A program made the translations under genes and the position numbers. Positions 5,416 through 5,437 of a stretch of DNA of 5,437 nucleotides are shown one piece after another (the stretch's first letter is position 1; the number at the start of each line of letters is the position of its first letter). Location of the stretch: positions 1 to 5,437 of the forward strand of contig NQJH01000134.1 in assembly GCA_002256685.1 (NCBI GenBank). The letters are read 5' to 3'. The notes under the pieces were generated by a model, which was not told the origin of the DNA, ran no database searches, and worked only from the letters and a program-made list of their open reading frames with translations. The stretch comes from Methylococcaceae bacterium NSP1-2 (GTDB lineage Bacteria > Pseudomonadota > Gammaproteobacteria > Methylococcales > Methylomonadaceae).

Positions 5416-5436
5416 AAATTTCGTGCGTAAGCCCTG
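5416..5436 (-). repeat. Terminal inverted repeat, transposase 5' end
   Basis: 21 bp identical to the reverse complement of 4218-4238; similarity stops abruptly after AAATTT. The transposase promoter must lie between here and about 5388. The best -10 candidate is TATAAA on the minus strand (5401-5396), with no good -35 partner. Confidence 0.92.
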
Positions 5437-5437
5437 G

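Larger units (their letters stand above)
4218..5436 (-). mobile_element. Complete ISAs1-family insertion sequence, 1219 bp
   Basis: The element is bounded by perfect 21-bp terminal inverted repeats that begin CAGGGCTTACGCACG and holds one intact transposase gene occupying nearly its whole length. The size and single DDE transposase fit the ISAs1 family (about 1.2-1.5 kb). The left flank ends in GAAAAAGG. The only visible base of the right flank is G at 5437, which agrees with an 8- or 10-bp target duplication but does not prove it. Identical inverted repeats and an unbroken transposase suggest a recent, possibly active copy. It lies in AT-rich non-coding DNA downstream of the small gene and does not touch the mod genes. 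Confidence 0.9.

Overview
The window reads as a bacterial chromosome segment of moderate GC content, most likely from a gammaproteobacterium. The evidence is the gene families (a ModE-type regulator with a tandem Mop domain, an Azotobacter-like ModA and ModB, an ISAs1-family insertion sequence) and the style of the small intergenic repeats. A sulfur-oxidising Thiotrichales-type host would fit, but that is a low-confidence guess without a search.

Layout. Positions 1-2430, minus strand, carry a molybdate ABC transporter operon read as modA, then modB, then modC. ModC is cut by the window start near the beginning of its C-terminal Mop domain. modB and modC overlap by ATGA. modA and modB are separated by 54 bp holding a small palindromic repeat. 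From 2431 to 2643 lies a divergent control region with TATAAT boxes on both strands and one well-formed ModE operator (2596-2623). From 2644, plus strand, comes modE, the molybdate-sensing repressor. 3475-3783 is non-coding and holds only decayed repeats and the leader of the next gene. 3784-4047, plus strand, encodes an 87-residue membrane-anchored protein with two copies of a PxDSVLxRH repeat; I do not recognise its function. A perfect 12-bp stem-loop follows it (4063-4092). After an AT-rich stretch, a complete 1219-bp insertion sequence (4218-5436) has perfect 21-bp terminal inverted repeats and an intact 376-residue DDE transposase on the minus strand. The window ends one base beyond the element.

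How the genes work together. ModA captures molybdate in the periplasm, ModB forms the channel and ModC drives transport with ATP. When molybdate is plentiful, ModE bound to it should sit on the single operator, which overlaps the modA promoter and lies at the probable modE transcription start, so it should shut off both directions. The modA transcript has a leader of about 150 nt with a GC-rich hairpin just before the ribosome binding site. The modA-modB hairpin may adjust the ratio of binding protein to membrane protein.

The least explained items are the small repeat protein, the compact two-way ModE operator, and a 15-bp hairpin that buries the transposase ribosome binding site.
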